Origin: Hortaea werneckii
Lineage: Eukaryota; Ascomycota; Dothideomycetes; Mycosphaerellales; Teratosphaeriaceae
Length of the DNA stretch: 64,000 bases
Assembly: GCA_037044905.1 (NCBI GenBank)
Contig: JBAOKB010000181.1
Location: 124,001 to 188,000 of the forward strand
Direction of reading: 5' to 3'
In this document: piece by piece, positions 1 through 10,370 of the stretch
Position numbering within the stretch: the stretch's first letter is position 1
Layout: each line of letters opens with the position of its first letter
Notes under the pieces: generated by a model
The model's database searches: none
The model's input: the letters and a program-made list of their open reading frames with translations, nothing else
What the model was told of the DNA's origin: nothing
Position numbers and translations under genes: made by a program

Positions 1-217
1 TATGATCGAGAATCAAAGCTACCGTGGCAATCGCATGCAACGGACAGGTAAGAGGCATCAAACAGACATATCATAATAGGTGTCAGCTTCCAATCAGTAC
101 TTGACAGTAATCTGCTAGGTATTGGGCTTGGATAGCACCACATCCCGATTTAACCCCTATTTCGATTGAGCATTTCTACCTTGCCAGGGCACTCACATCA
201 GGCTCCGATCGCGTCTG

Positions 218-1645
218 ATGGCGGAAGACATGTTCCGCGCACCGATCCATCGTGGTATGCGTGCCTTGGATCGTTCCAAATTTCAGAAAGTTGTGCCGCT
301 CAAAGCAGCCAGAGTGTTCGAAAATAAAAACATTTCCAAAGTTCGTGGGGAGCTTGAACGAAGCAAAGATGCCTTGGTGCAAGAAAGATTAGGAAATGTC
401 CATCCCGATCCCGACTCAGCTCTTGCGCAGAAGGGGAGGAAGTGTGTTGTCTTGAGGCCCGAACACAAGGTGGCGAGCGATGTGCCTGCTGGTTCCTTAT
501 CGACAAACGGGTCAAGCAGTTCCTCAGTACAGTCTTGGCCGCACTCTCCAACCGTCACCGACCTGGTCGCCCAAGAGTTCATCTCAGTTGTTCCATTCGA
601 CCTTAATCTCAACTACGACTACTGGACCTACTACGACATAATATCCTCAATCCTTCACGAAGACGAGCAGGGCGAGATCCCATCAGGCTTCACGCAAGTC
701 GGCCATGTCGCCCATCTCAACCTCCGCGATGAGTACCTCAAGCACAAGTATCTCATCGCCGAAGTTCTCATGGATAAGAACCCTGGCGTACAGACGGTAA
801 TCAACAAAATCGACGACGTTGGCGAAGAGAACGAATTCCGCACTTTCAAATATGAAGTCCTTGCTGGCCCCGACGACCTCAACGTGATGATCAGTGAGGA
901 GAACTGCACCTTCAAGTTCGACTACGCAAAGGTCTACTGGAACTCCCGGCTCAATACGGAGCATCGTCGACTTGTAACAATGTTCAAAGAAGGCGATGCA
1001 GTATGCGACGTCATGGCCGGCATAGGCCCCTTTGCCGTTCCTGCAGGCAAGAGATCGGTATTCGTATGGGCCAACGACCTGAATCCGGATTCCTACGTCA
1101 GCTTAGCCGATGCCGTCAAGAGAAACAAAGTCTCCCAATTCGTTCGGCCGTCAAACGAAGACGGAAGGACGTTCATCCGTACTGCCACTGTGCAGCTAGC
1201 AGAGACTGAACATCAGGTCGATATCATCTCGAAACCGAATAGGAAAGACGGACCGGAAGCCAAACCGCAAGTCCTGAAGACTCTCACGCAACCCAAGACA
1301 TTCCAGCACTTCGTCCTCAATTTACCCGCCAGCGCCTTGACCTTCCTGCCCTCATTCGTTGGCCTTTATCCTCCCACTATACGGAAACTCTTGCCTCAGA
1401 ATTTCAACCTCCCGCTTGTCCATGTCTATTGCTTCTCCACCAAATCTGACGACAACGTCGAAGAAGGCGTGAAGATCTGCGCGGAGATTAGTGGTCACCT
1501 GGGCTTCGACATGAAGCCAGGAAAGATCGATGCGGATGGGGAGGGCGCTGTCGAGGTTTGGGACGTGAGGGATGTGGCGCCGAAGAAGAGGATGTTTTGT
1601 GCTAGCTTCCGGTTGCCGCAAGAAGTGGCGTTTAGGGAGACGTGA
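218..1645 (+). CDS. TRM5: tRNA (guanine37-N1)-methyltransferase Trm5
   Basis: Methylates N1 of G37 in tRNA using S-adenosylmethionine, which protects against +1 frameshifting; Trm5 family members act in nucleus/cytosol and in mitochondria. The 475-residue frame has no intron. Seen: the Trm5-type N-terminus (MFRAP, then KVVPLKAARV), the block HVAHLNLRDEYLKHKYLIAEV before the catalytic domain, the SAM-binding loop DVMAGIGPFAVPA at about 264-276, the NDLNP motif at 286-290 and NLPASA at about 368-373. Length is close to the family norm. Two ATGs lie four codons apart (218 and 230); the second gives the MFRxP start usual in fungal homologues, so 230 may be the true start. No mitochondrial presequence is obvious. 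Identity is secure; only the start is open. Confidence 0.94.
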   Translation: MAEDMFRAPIHRGMRALDRSKFQKVVPLKAARVFENKNISKVRGELERSKDALVQERLGNVHPDPDSALAQKGRKCVVLRPEHKVASDVPAGSLSTNGSSSSSVQSWPHSPTVTDLVAQEFISVVPFDLNLNYDYWTYYDIISSILHEDEQGEIPSGFTQVGHVAHLNLRDEYLKHKYLIAEVLMDKNPGVQTVINKIDDVGEENEFRTFKYEVLAGPDDLNVMISEENCTFKFDYAKVYWNSRLNTEHRRLVTMFKEGDAVCDVMAGIGPFAVPAGKRSVFVWANDLNPDSYVSLADAVKRNKVSQFVRPSNEDGRTFIRTATVQLAETEHQVDIISKPNRKDGPEAKPQVLKTLTQPKTFQHFVLNLPASALTFLPSFVGLYPPTIRKLLPQNFNLPLVHVYCFSTKSDDNVEEGVKICAEISGHLGFDMKPGKIDADGEGAVEVWDVRDVAPKKRMFCASFRLPQEVAFRET

Positions 1646-3341
1646 GAAAGCGCGAAATCATGATGAAGCTTATAGCTCTCGACATGATGATATAGATTAG
1701 GAAATTCTGCACGATACTAGGACATAGCGTCGTCAGAACACGCGTGATTCAGGACTGCACTTCGAGCCGTTCGTGAACGACAGTATTGTGGTCACGACGT
1801 GAATTGCGCCTATATACCTTTTGTGCTTCTGAATTGAGGGTTCTTCTTGATGACGGTGTTCTTCGTGCCCTTTCCTTGCTATCATCTCCGTTCACCAATA
1901 AATAAATATTAGCACCAGGCCGGGCATCTGTGCAATCTCCCGATGTTGGACAATGAGCAATTCCACGTGGTCTTGTTGCATGACGCCATGGACGTCCTCA
2001 CAGCTATGGAGGCCACAGCAAGGGTCGCGGGTAGCCGTAAGAGAGGTCCTCGGCATATCTCTACCTACCGAGACAAATTCATTTTAGACCCTTGTCTCAT
2101 CCTTGAAATACCCCGGATCCCTTAGCACGTGTGGCACTGCGGGTATTCACGACCTCGGCTGCGTAGTATCGCCGCCGGTAACCTTCAATCACGCTACACC
2201 AGCAGGCGGATCTAGTTTTGACTGCACATTGTAGCATGCGTGAACCATGAGGTGACCTGCGGACCTACAGATCAAGGCTGAGCGTTGAGGCGTCGGAGAC
2301 CACGAGCAAACAACCCCTTTCTACATTTTGGAATTGTTGCTACGGGCGTTGGACATTGCACCGTTATTGCAAAGTCGTCCGCTCAACAACGGCTCTTGGC
2401 GACACGGAAAAGCAGCAGCAATTCCACCCGAACTGCACTGCACAATGTTTGAATTGTTCGTTGCACATCACTTCGCCGCATTGCCGTTTTCCACCATTGG
2501 CAGTGCCGTTCCGCGTACTGATGATTTGACATTGCATGTGCTTGAGCCAATCATTGTTCGACACATTCTGGGCAATTGCAGCCCCGGAAGTTCATTCAAA
2601 TACTCGTTGCTTGAGCGCCACCTGCCTCCACTTTCGGCCTAGTCGTCCCGAATCTCACTCCATGGTACAAACTCTATCTCGAAGGGATCTCGGTAGACAC
2701 GGGCGCGTGGGACTTGGCCCGTTCTCTCAACAACGAATGCGAGAATCCTCTTCACAACCCTTTTACAAGAACATGGGCCTTTCCTTGTAATAAAACATCT
2801 CGCCTGATGCGAAAGCCGCTTGAGACCTGCCGCTCGTAAGCAGCGTACCACCGTACCCTAAAAGTGCTGCAAAGATAGGCAAGAGGCTACCTGCGGAGCT
2901 TCTCAAACTCTCCTGCATGAGTGCACCGACCCATAACGGTTTAGTCCCGGTAATAGACTTCGGCCTCGAGAGTCTTTTCCTTTAGGCGCTCTGGTACAGT
3001 ACGGAGTCCGAACGAGAACTCGTAGCGTTCATGAACCAACGTTCCTGCGTCTGCTTTGAACCGATTGAGATGTAAGCCCCATAGAAGATTTACTAGAACG
3101 CAGTCTCGTCAAGACAAGGTAAGACCCCGCGCACTCCCCGGCTCCCGGCTTATACTGCTGCCCTTCTCGTCTGTTATTCCTCCGCTCTCAGATTAGGACC
3201 TTGAGATTGCAATATCCGCGTTCATACTACTGCGCTCTGGCCAACAGTGAGATATTGAACCGCAACAAAGTGCTGTTGGAGAAAAGTTCCTAGGGGCAAT
3301 TCTATTCCTCTTACTGCTCTCATCTCATCGCAGCGAATACG
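1646..3341. other. intergenic region, no supported gene
   Basis: About 1.7 kb between two + strand genes. Only short frames occur (for example 2328-2642, which lacks an ATG start), without recognisable motifs. The stretch 2330-2600 is rich in ATTG/TTGC words on the + strand, including two copies of GACATTGCA (about 2351 and 2527). A CCACGTGG palindrome lies near 1962. The part next to 3342 is pyrimidine-rich, as expected of a fungal promoter/5' leader. Confidence 0.5.
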
Positions 3342-4655
3342 ATGGGTCTTGGAACATTCTTATCAAATCTCACCAGCCCGCGCGTGAAGGAAATCTCACC
3401 GCATCAATCCTATTCGAATCTAGAGCGCTCATCTGGACTTCCGCACACACGCAGTTCACCTAATGTACCTCATTCAAAGTCTCACAACCATGAAGCATTC
3501 GCTTCAAACAATGGAGGTCCAAGACCGCCCCTCACAGCGCTTCCAGAGGCGACAGAACATCAGAGAAGTCGACCTGGAATGGCGAAGCAGAAGTCAGAGA
3601 GCAATCTGAAAAAACGACGTAGCTGGTTTGGTGGAAAGCGTAAGGCCGATGAGGAGATACCCCCGGTGCCACAGTTGCACAATCCTGCAACCGAACCGCA
3701 GCCGGCTCGTCCAGGCACTGCAGTAACGACTGATGAACCCATATCGTGGAGTCGATCGCAAACACCCGAAGACTTTGACAGAAAGACAGAGTGGCGAAGA
3801 TCGTTCTTTGGACGCAAAAGAAGCCAATCTACGACTTCCAACAAAGCGAAGAGAAGAAGTTGGTTTGGAGGGCGTGCAGATGACGAGGAAGCACCACCAT
3901 TGCCTCCAATGCCAATCCAGCACTCATCTGAACAGCAACGCACTGCCTCTGCACCCCATTCAGATAGAGAGAAGAGACGCACAGGAAGCTTTTCGTTCGG
4001 CCGGCAAAAGAGGACATCGGTTGCTTCTACAAGCAGCAAGAAACGTAGGTCCTGGATCAGGCCACAAAGCAGCAATCCGGATTCTGAAGATGAGCGTGAC
4101 GAGCCCTACCCACCACTGCCTCCGCTTCCTGCTCTGATGGCAGATGATGGCACCTCATTTACACCCGACTCAAGCGTCGCTACCACACAGAGCCCGGTAT
4201 ATCCAAACTTCACGGATACCTCGACTTACACCCCCGAAAGTCCAAGGCCTTTCTTCACAGAAGATCCTGTCAAGCAGGTCACAAGGGGCAACAGCATCAA
4301 ATCACCTCGTCCCATCTCCGGGGTGTCCCTTTCCTCCAGAAGATCCTACGTGCCTCGCAATGCCGAGAAAGGTTTCCTCAAATCGACAAATCAGAATCGG
4401 AGGTCGAATATTCGCCACAGCTTGCTTGATGATGGCGAGGGTGGCGTCATGATGTTGTCTGATGAGCAGCAGAGGGAGTGGGATAAATTGAAGCATTTGC
4501 TGGAGGTCATGGAGAAGAGACAGGATCAGGAGGCGGATAGGGCATCGGACTACACAGAGTCAGAAGCAGACGGGCGAAGTGCTTGGGAGAGGAGGAATGA
4601 TCCGCACTCCAATTCAGACGCACTGACGGCTTTGGAATTTGGTGTCGCGAGATGA
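3342..4655 (+). CDS. low-complexity protein with repeated RRSW/FFG motifs
   Basis: Function unknown. The intronless 437-residue frame starts MGLGTFLSNLTSP and is rich in Ser, Arg, Lys and Pro. Five variants of one short module recur: KKRRSWFGGKR at about residue 90, WRRSFFGRKRSQS at about 150, AKRRSWFGGRADDEE at about 170, GSFSFGRQKRTS at about 213, and KKRRSWIRPQSS at about 233. Three are followed by an acidic patch and a polyproline stretch (DEEIPPVP, DDEEAPPLPPMP, DEPYPPLPPLP). Most of the chain is probably disordered. A short helix-prone acidic segment (QQREWDKLKHLLEVMEKRQDQEAD) lies near the C-terminus. The basic-Ser modules could be basophilic-kinase or 14-3-3 sites and the PPLP runs could bind SH3 or WW domains; that is inference. 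The coding nature is well supported by length and by repeated peptide motifs. Confidence 0.75.
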   Translation: MGLGTFLSNLTSPRVKEISPHQSYSNLERSSGLPHTRSSPNVPHSKSHNHEAFASNNGGPRPPLTALPEATEHQRSRPGMAKQKSESNLKKRRSWFGGKRKADEEIPPVPQLHNPATEPQPARPGTAVTTDEPISWSRSQTPEDFDRKTEWRRSFFGRKRSQSTTSNKAKRRSWFGGRADDEEAPPLPPMPIQHSSEQQRTASAPHSDREKRRTGSFSFGRQKRTSVASTSSKKRRSWIRPQSSNPDSEDERDEPYPPLPPLPALMADDGTSFTPDSSVATTQSPVYPNFTDTSTYTPESPRPFFTEDPVKQVTRGNSIKSPRPISGVSLSSRRSYVPRNAEKGFLKSTNQNRRSNIRHSLLDDGEGGVMMLSDEQQREWDKLKHLLEVMEKRQDQEADRASDYTESEADGRSAWERRNDPHSNSDALTALEFGVAR

Positions 4656-5811
4656 TAGTGGGAGGCGAAGGAGCCGCATAAGTTCTTCACTTTGGATTGA
4701 AACCATCACGTGAACGCAGTCAAATTGCGCGTACTGCCTGGCGGCCAATACGTTGAGCTGGCCACGGAATGCTGTAATTGTTTTCCACTTACCTTGGTGC
4801 CCGTACATTCAAGAATATAAGAGTAATAGCAGCATGTCCGCTCTTTACCAGCTCAGAAAGCGTCTGGCTGTTCTTCTAAACAGTGGTGAGTTTGAACGGT
4901 AGTAACAGAGATTCATTCAAAGAAGACGCTACTTCTGCTAGTGGTGCTTCACCCTCATCTCCTGCGCATCATTATTTCATATTGACGTCGTGACTCAAAC
5001 AAGCGTGTGAAAGCGCCACCGAACAGTTGAAACCCTCCGCCATGTTCGTTCCTCCGGAAGAGCCAGATGCCTGCGGAAAGGTGGAAGGACGATGTGAGCT
5101 CCACGGATCGAGCCCACGGCAGAGAAGATCTAGAGGTACCGGAAGTCGGGACTGTGTAATGCATCGATGGTGACGTCGAAGTGCTGAGACTACAAAACCT
5201 AGAGAGGTTTGTTAAACAGCGATCTTTAGATTGATAGGAAGAGTACTCCCTCCGGGATTTCAATCAAATATTGATTATGGAATGCGCCAATGCCCCCCAT
5301 CGTTGGGGGCGGAACTTCCCCAGGTAAATTGCATGGAGGCCTTATGACGTAGACAGGTCTGCTTCTGAAAGAAATGATGTATGCTCCTTAAGAAAAGCCG
5401 CACTAGAGCATTCGTGCAGATTTTAGCTCCGCGCATCGATCCGATCGAAACCTCGACGCACGTTAACTGCGGGCGCTGTCAGACTGCGGGCGCTGTCAGC
5501 ATGCGAGGCATGTTATTCAGCTCATAGCGCTGAAGGAGAAGGCTTTTGCATGGTCTTATCTGTTCTGATTAACATAGTCGTTGCTGGCTTGTCACGCGCG
5601 GAGTGGGTGAAGACACGCCCATTCAGAGTGCACTCTTCGCCACCGACAGCCGCAAGTCAAGATCATTGGCATTGAAGGTCTCTTCCTCCCTCGAGCCACT
5701 TCTTGCCAAGCCCATAGGACATTGATCACCTTACTGAGCTGGCAGGGCTATTGAAAGCCAAGAGAAGAAGGCGAAGGACGACTGCTCAACGCTACTGGCT
5801 AAACCCCCAGA
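4656..5811. other. intergenic region with a tandem 17-mer
   Basis: About 1.16 kb without a credible gene; the longest frames show no recognisable motif. It carries the 17-bp tandem duplication listed separately and presumably the promoter of the MFS carrier starting at 5812, whose upstream 150 bp is purine/pyrimidine-skewed. Confidence 0.5.
5466..5499. repeat. perfect 17-bp tandem duplication
   Basis: The 17-mer ACTGCGGGCGCTGTCAG occurs twice, head to tail, at 5466-5482 and 5483-5499, about 310 bp upstream of the MFS carrier ATG. It could be a doubled transcription-factor site or replication slippage. Confidence 0.85.
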
Positions 5812-7979
5812 ATGGCTTTCAACAGAGAAGATGCGGACTTGGCTCATGCCGAACATGATGCTTACCCAGAGCGGTGGCAATCATATCCCCCGGCACAGGG
5901 CTTGGAGCGCGAGTACACAGAGATCCACCAGAACGACGTACATCCACAACAGACAGGCACCGAGCAAGATCGCCAGCGCTCTACAGAGGCCGAAGAACCC
6001 CGCGAGGAAGTCGAGGAACCGGCGCCTCGCTCAAGTCACAGTGTTCGTCATGGATCAGTGTCCAGCTCTAGCGCTTCTTCTACTTCGACCAGATCAACAC
6101 GACTGAGACCTAGTCGCCTTGATAGTCAACTCACTGCCACCTCATCGCGGATGGAGAAGGCATTCATGGAATACTTAGATCGCCACCCTACAGCAATCAA
6201 GCGAATCGAAGATCATAGGTTGCAGCACTCCTTAACAGTCGGAAGCCAGAGGTTTGGTCCGAAGGAAAGCCAAGAGCTACCACCATTTGGTGCGAGTAAG
6301 CCCTATCCTCCACCTCTGCCGGACCAGGAGGAGTACGTCGTAGAGTTCAATGGGCACGATGACCCACACCATGCTCAGAACTGGCCTCTCAAACGGAAGC
6401 TCATGATCGGCTCGATTCTCATTCTGGATGCTCTCTCCGCTACATTTGCATCTTCCATTTACTCGCCAGCAATGGGCGCTATTGAGCAGCACTTTGGAGT
6501 CGGCCGAGAAGTGGCTACACTCGGGACCTCACTATTCGTGCTTGGGTACGCCTGTGGCCCTATCTTATTCGCTCCTCTTTCTGAGCTTTATGGACGACGT
6601 GTGCCCCTCATCTTGGCTGCAACTGGTTTCGGCATCTTCTTGATCGCGACTGCTGTAGCCAAAGATTATCAAACGTTGATGATCTCCCGCTTCTTCGCCG
6701 GTCTCTTCGGCTCTTGCCCGCTCACGGTCGTAGCCGCCGTGTTCGCCGATATGTTCAACAATGAAGTTCGTGGCTTGGCTGTGGCGAGCTTTGGCGCAAC
6801 CGTAATTTGTGGGCCATTGGTAGGGCCTATGGTTGGTGGTTTCATCACCAAATCCTACCTTGGGTGGCGCTGGACAGCCTACATACCGGCTTTCATGGCT
6901 TTCTCCGCCGCAATTCTGCTTTTCTTCTTCCAACAAGAAAGTTATGGGCCGGTCATCTTAGTCTCGAAAGCAGCCGAGCTACGACGGAAGACGAAGAATT
7001 GGGGTATCCATGCAAAGCAAGAGGAAGTGGAGGTTGACTTGAAAGAGCTCCTGACGAAGAACATCTCACGTCCTGTCCGGATTCTTTTCACCGAACCTAT
7101 TGTTCTTCTGGTGACGATTTACATGTCCTTCATCTATGGACTTCTCTATCTATCCTTGACAGCATACAGCCTGATCTTCAGTGGTGTGTATGGATTCAGC
7201 CTTGGCGTTTCTGGTCTACCGTAAGTGTCAATTCCGTTGCGACATGCGAGTTAACGGAGCTAACAAAGTGTTTTTAGATACGTTGGGATGATAGTCGGCG
7301 TATTCATCGCTTTCGGCGTACTGGTCGCAATGAATCCTAGCTATGCTAAGTCTTTGAGGGCAAACAACGGCATTCCGGTACCGGAGTGGCGAATGCCAAT
7401 TGTCATGATCGGAGGCCCATTGTTCTCAGCAGGTATGTCTCGAGGAGTTCTTGATTCACTTTCGCAAGGGATGCAATATTAACATTGTTTGTAGGTCTCT
7501 TTTGGCTTGGCTGGGGTGGATACATGAGGTCCACACCTTGGATCGTCCCGACTTTAGCAGGCCTCTTCCTCGGCTTCGGAATCTACACGGTTTTCTTGCA
7601 GTGCCTCAACTACATTATCGACGCCTACCTCATGTTCGCTGCTTCTGCTATTGCGGCCAACACCATCATGAGATCCACCTTCGGAGCTGTCTTCCCTCTT
7701 TTTGCGACCTACATGTTCAACGGGATCGGCATCAACTGGGGATGCACACTGCTTGGTTGTGTGGCTGCTTTGTTCATCCCTATGCCCTTTGTCTTCTACT
7801 TCAAAGGAAAGACCATTCGGGCAAAGAGCAAGTTCGCACCGGCTCCGGATATCAAGCAGGATCGGCAGCGAGATGAAGAGAGCAAGGCTGGCGCAGAGAC
7901 GAATGGTAACGGCGCTGCTAATGGTAGCAGGAACGGAAGCACGAATGGAAGTACGAATGGGCAGAAGAAGGAAGAGTGA
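5812..7979 (+). CDS. MFS multidrug/polyamine-type carrier (DHA1-like)
   Basis: Plasma-membrane proton antiporter of the major facilitator superfamily, probably exporting drugs, polyamines or toxic metabolites. Three exons are inferred: 5812-7220, 7278-7432, 7495-7979. Introns are 7221-7277 (GTAAGT, CTAAC branch, TAG) and 7433-7494 (GTATGT, TTAAC branch, TAG); both junctions keep frame, giving 682 residues. A hydrophilic Ser/Glu-rich N-terminal tail of about 185 residues precedes NWPLKRKLMIGS at the first membrane helix. Seen: MFS motif A (APLSELYGRRVPL), the motif-C-like glycine/proline helix (GPLVGPMVGGF) and a central loop between TM6 and TM7 with RRKTKNWGIHAK. The C-terminal tail has a short NGST repeat. 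The long N-terminal tail with DHA1 motifs resembles fungal Tpo1/Flr1-type carriers. The substrate cannot be told from sequence. Confidence 0.9.
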
Positions 7980-8266
7980 TGAGTGGTTTACTTTTGACTG
8001 CTGTTCTTAAGCGCGGTGTTCTTGAATTTTAAGGGATCACCGGGACTGGATACTTGGGAAGTGCGGCAACATAGGAGGAAGGTGAATTCTTCGATTTCAG
8101 CTCGATCAGTACGGATTTAATCAATAAACAACTTCTAATTTGTACAAGGTGCATTGCTCAACATTAGACTAAACTGCTCGGCGTCCGTCTTAATCTATAC
8201 CACACTCCTGCCCCCAATGAGGAGTTTGCGGCCAGACCCTTGTCGTCGTCAACATCCCAGGCTGCT

Positions 8267-8902
8267 CTAGGCAGCGTCAAGAGCCTCGAGTTCAATCAGC
8301 TCTTGACTGATCTGCTGCATTTGGGCCAAGAGCTGCGCTCGTCGCTGAGCGCGCTGATCCCGATTCGGAATCTGCAGGGAGTCAAGTTGGGGTGCGGCCT
8401 CGGCAACAGCCTGATGTTGTTGGCAGTCGGACTCAGGCTCCAAGTTGAAAGGGCCAGAAAAGCTACCGTCGAAGGCGGCCATGTCGGAGCCTGATGCGTT
8501 GGCAAAAGGCGCATTTCCCGGCGGACCCACCACCCATGTTGCCCCAGGATTCTGTTCATCCTGGAGAAGGTTGTAAGAGTCTGGCCCTTCGTAGTAGTCC
8601 GCTGCAGAGAAACTCTGCGAGAGATCACTGGTGGAGTCAGCCATGTCATAGCCGGAGATCTGATATGCAAACTCCTGCGATCCATACTGGCTGTTCTCAG
8701 TATCGACATCTGGACATTCATATTGAAACTCGAGGCCATCGTTAGGTCCGTCGACTGGGTTTCCTAGCTCCATTTCTCCATCCTGGAGAGGTGCAGGGAA
8801 AGCAGCACTCTGTGCCATTCCATGAAGGTTTATGCCTTGCCCGGCATAGACGGGCCTAGTCGAAGTGACATAGTAATAGTTTTGACCCACCGTTGCTTCC
8901 AT
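8267..8902 (-). CDS. hypothetical protein, acidic with C-terminal helix
   Basis: A 211-residue frame read from the ATG at 8902 (MEATVGQNYYYVTSTRP). The frame stays open upstream to 9043 but has no ATG there. Composition is Gln/Ser/Asp/Gly-rich with aromatic residues, so mostly disordered. The last 35 residues (RDQRAQRRAQLLAQMQQISQ, then ELIELEALDAA) form a likely amphipathic helix or coiled coil. I recognise no family. The gene converges on the MFS carrier with about 290 bp between the stops. It could be a lineage-specific nuclear factor; coding status rests on length and the ordered C-terminus only. Confidence 0.5.
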   Translation of the reverse strand: MEATVGQNYYYVTSTRPVYAGQGINLHGMAQSAAFPAPLQDGEMELGNPVDGPNDGLEFQYECPDVDTENSQYGSQEFAYQISGYDMADSTSDLSQSFSAADYYEGPDSYNLLQDEQNPGATWVVGPPGNAPFANASGSDMAAFDGSFSGPFNLEPESDCQQHQAVAEAAPQLDSLQIPNRDQRAQRRAQLLAQMQQISQELIELEALDAA

Positions 8903-10370
8903 CTCTGGGTTATGAATTTTTTGGATGTTGAAATCTGTTGTAGTTTTCCAATGTATCACCAGCCAGTAGTGAATGCGATTGGAGACTTTGCGACTTCGAT
9001 ATGTGTGGTTTGAGTTCCATGCTGTCCCGACAGTTGCCTGCAATATATAGATGAGTCGTAGTGAAGAACAGAGACATTATGATCTCGAGTAAGCTAATGA
9101 ATAGGATTGTGATGAGATGGTCCGCATCGTTACAATGTCGTGTCCGAACAATGCAGACAAAGCGAAGTATATACTTTGTACAATATTACTGTGATAAATA
9201 GAAAAAAGGTGTGTCAAATAGGAGGGAAAAGACAATGGATCCGTCGAACATCCACGGCCATAATATATTGTGGTTAAGAAAAATGCTCGGCCGGCTTTGC
9301 GACATCAGCCCAAGACAAAGACAACCGCCCGGTTGTACTGACAAGATTGGCGAAACCTGTGAAGTGAGACGCCCCTGGCTTGAAACCCTCGATTCACCGC
9401 AAGGTTGCCTCGAGTGTTGGCTTTCGCTTTGCTGTCAAATGGCGCATTTGGTGCCCCGATTTAGCATCCAAAAGGACGAGATGAAGAGGAGAGCAAAACT
9501 TGAAAATGAAAAATGCAAAAGTTCAGCAGCAGTGATTCCCACCTGTTACCTACTGTAATACTAGACTGCCGATTTGGGGCTTACCTAGGTACCTAGGTAA
9601 GTACAGCAGAGCAATACCTTGTGCATGTACTGTATCCTCGAATACATATAGGACAGCCATATGCGGTAAGCGTCGCGCGCACGGCATAGCCGAATTCCGA
9701 CTCTTACCAGTAAGAAGGTGGTGCAAATCCCTGAACATAGACTTATATGGGATCCTCTGTTTTCTGCAACCTATGGCCGAACCTACGTCGAAAGTCTTTC
9801 AAATCGTTTATATGCTAGGATCTATAAGGCCGTCAGGTGACCGAGGTGTCGGCCGATCGCTATTCCATCTTACCTGCTGTTTATCATCTGCTGCAGTGCT
9901 GCTCGGGGTAAGATTCTCCCTGAGATCTTGTTTCATATTCATTGTCTCACTGCCGAGAAGTCTTTGTTTGGAGGCGATGCGAGCACGAGAGCTGAGGGAA
10001 AGGGGAAGTGTTTAGCAACCACCTCAACAACCCGAAGTCATGAGAGAAGGGGGCAGTCGTGCCATCTTCCAGAGTGTGTGGATATCTTCTGTTGACATTG
10101 TCATAGGCTCTTAGTCGTCTTTCATAAGTCTTTGAATATGTTGGAAGTGGAGAAGCAGACGACGGGAGTGCCCAAGCTGGTCCGATGAGGTCGAACTTGC
10201 ATGCGGTACCTGGAAGTTGTACCTAGCTGCAAGAGCGGTGGCAACCCAAACTTAGCTGCCGTGTTACAACGTCACAGGGAAACCTATAACGAAACCCTGT
10301 TTGTGACCATCAACAACGCTTCCAATGGAACCTCTACATAAACAAAGACGACCACTAGCCATCAGGAGCC
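8903..10370. other. intergenic region between divergent genes
   Basis: About 1.47 kb separating the minus-strand gene at 8267-8902 from the kinase starting at 10371, so it should hold both promoters. It contains a perfect 22-bp palindrome (listed separately). Short frames at 9211-9558 and 9773-10015 have no supporting motif. Confidence 0.5.
9580..9601. repeat. 22-bp perfect palindrome with CCTAGG cores
   Basis: TTACCTAGGTACCTAGGTAA at 9581-9600 equals its own reverse complement, and the flanking C and G extend it to 22 bp. It contains two CCTAGG hexamers. Related palindromes occur near 46045, 46257, 55481 and 58339. It could form a cruciform or bind a dimeric regulator. Confidence 0.9.

Noticed and set aside
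2328..2642. A 104-codon frame upstream of the repeat-motif gene
   Set aside because: It lacks an ATG start and has no motif.
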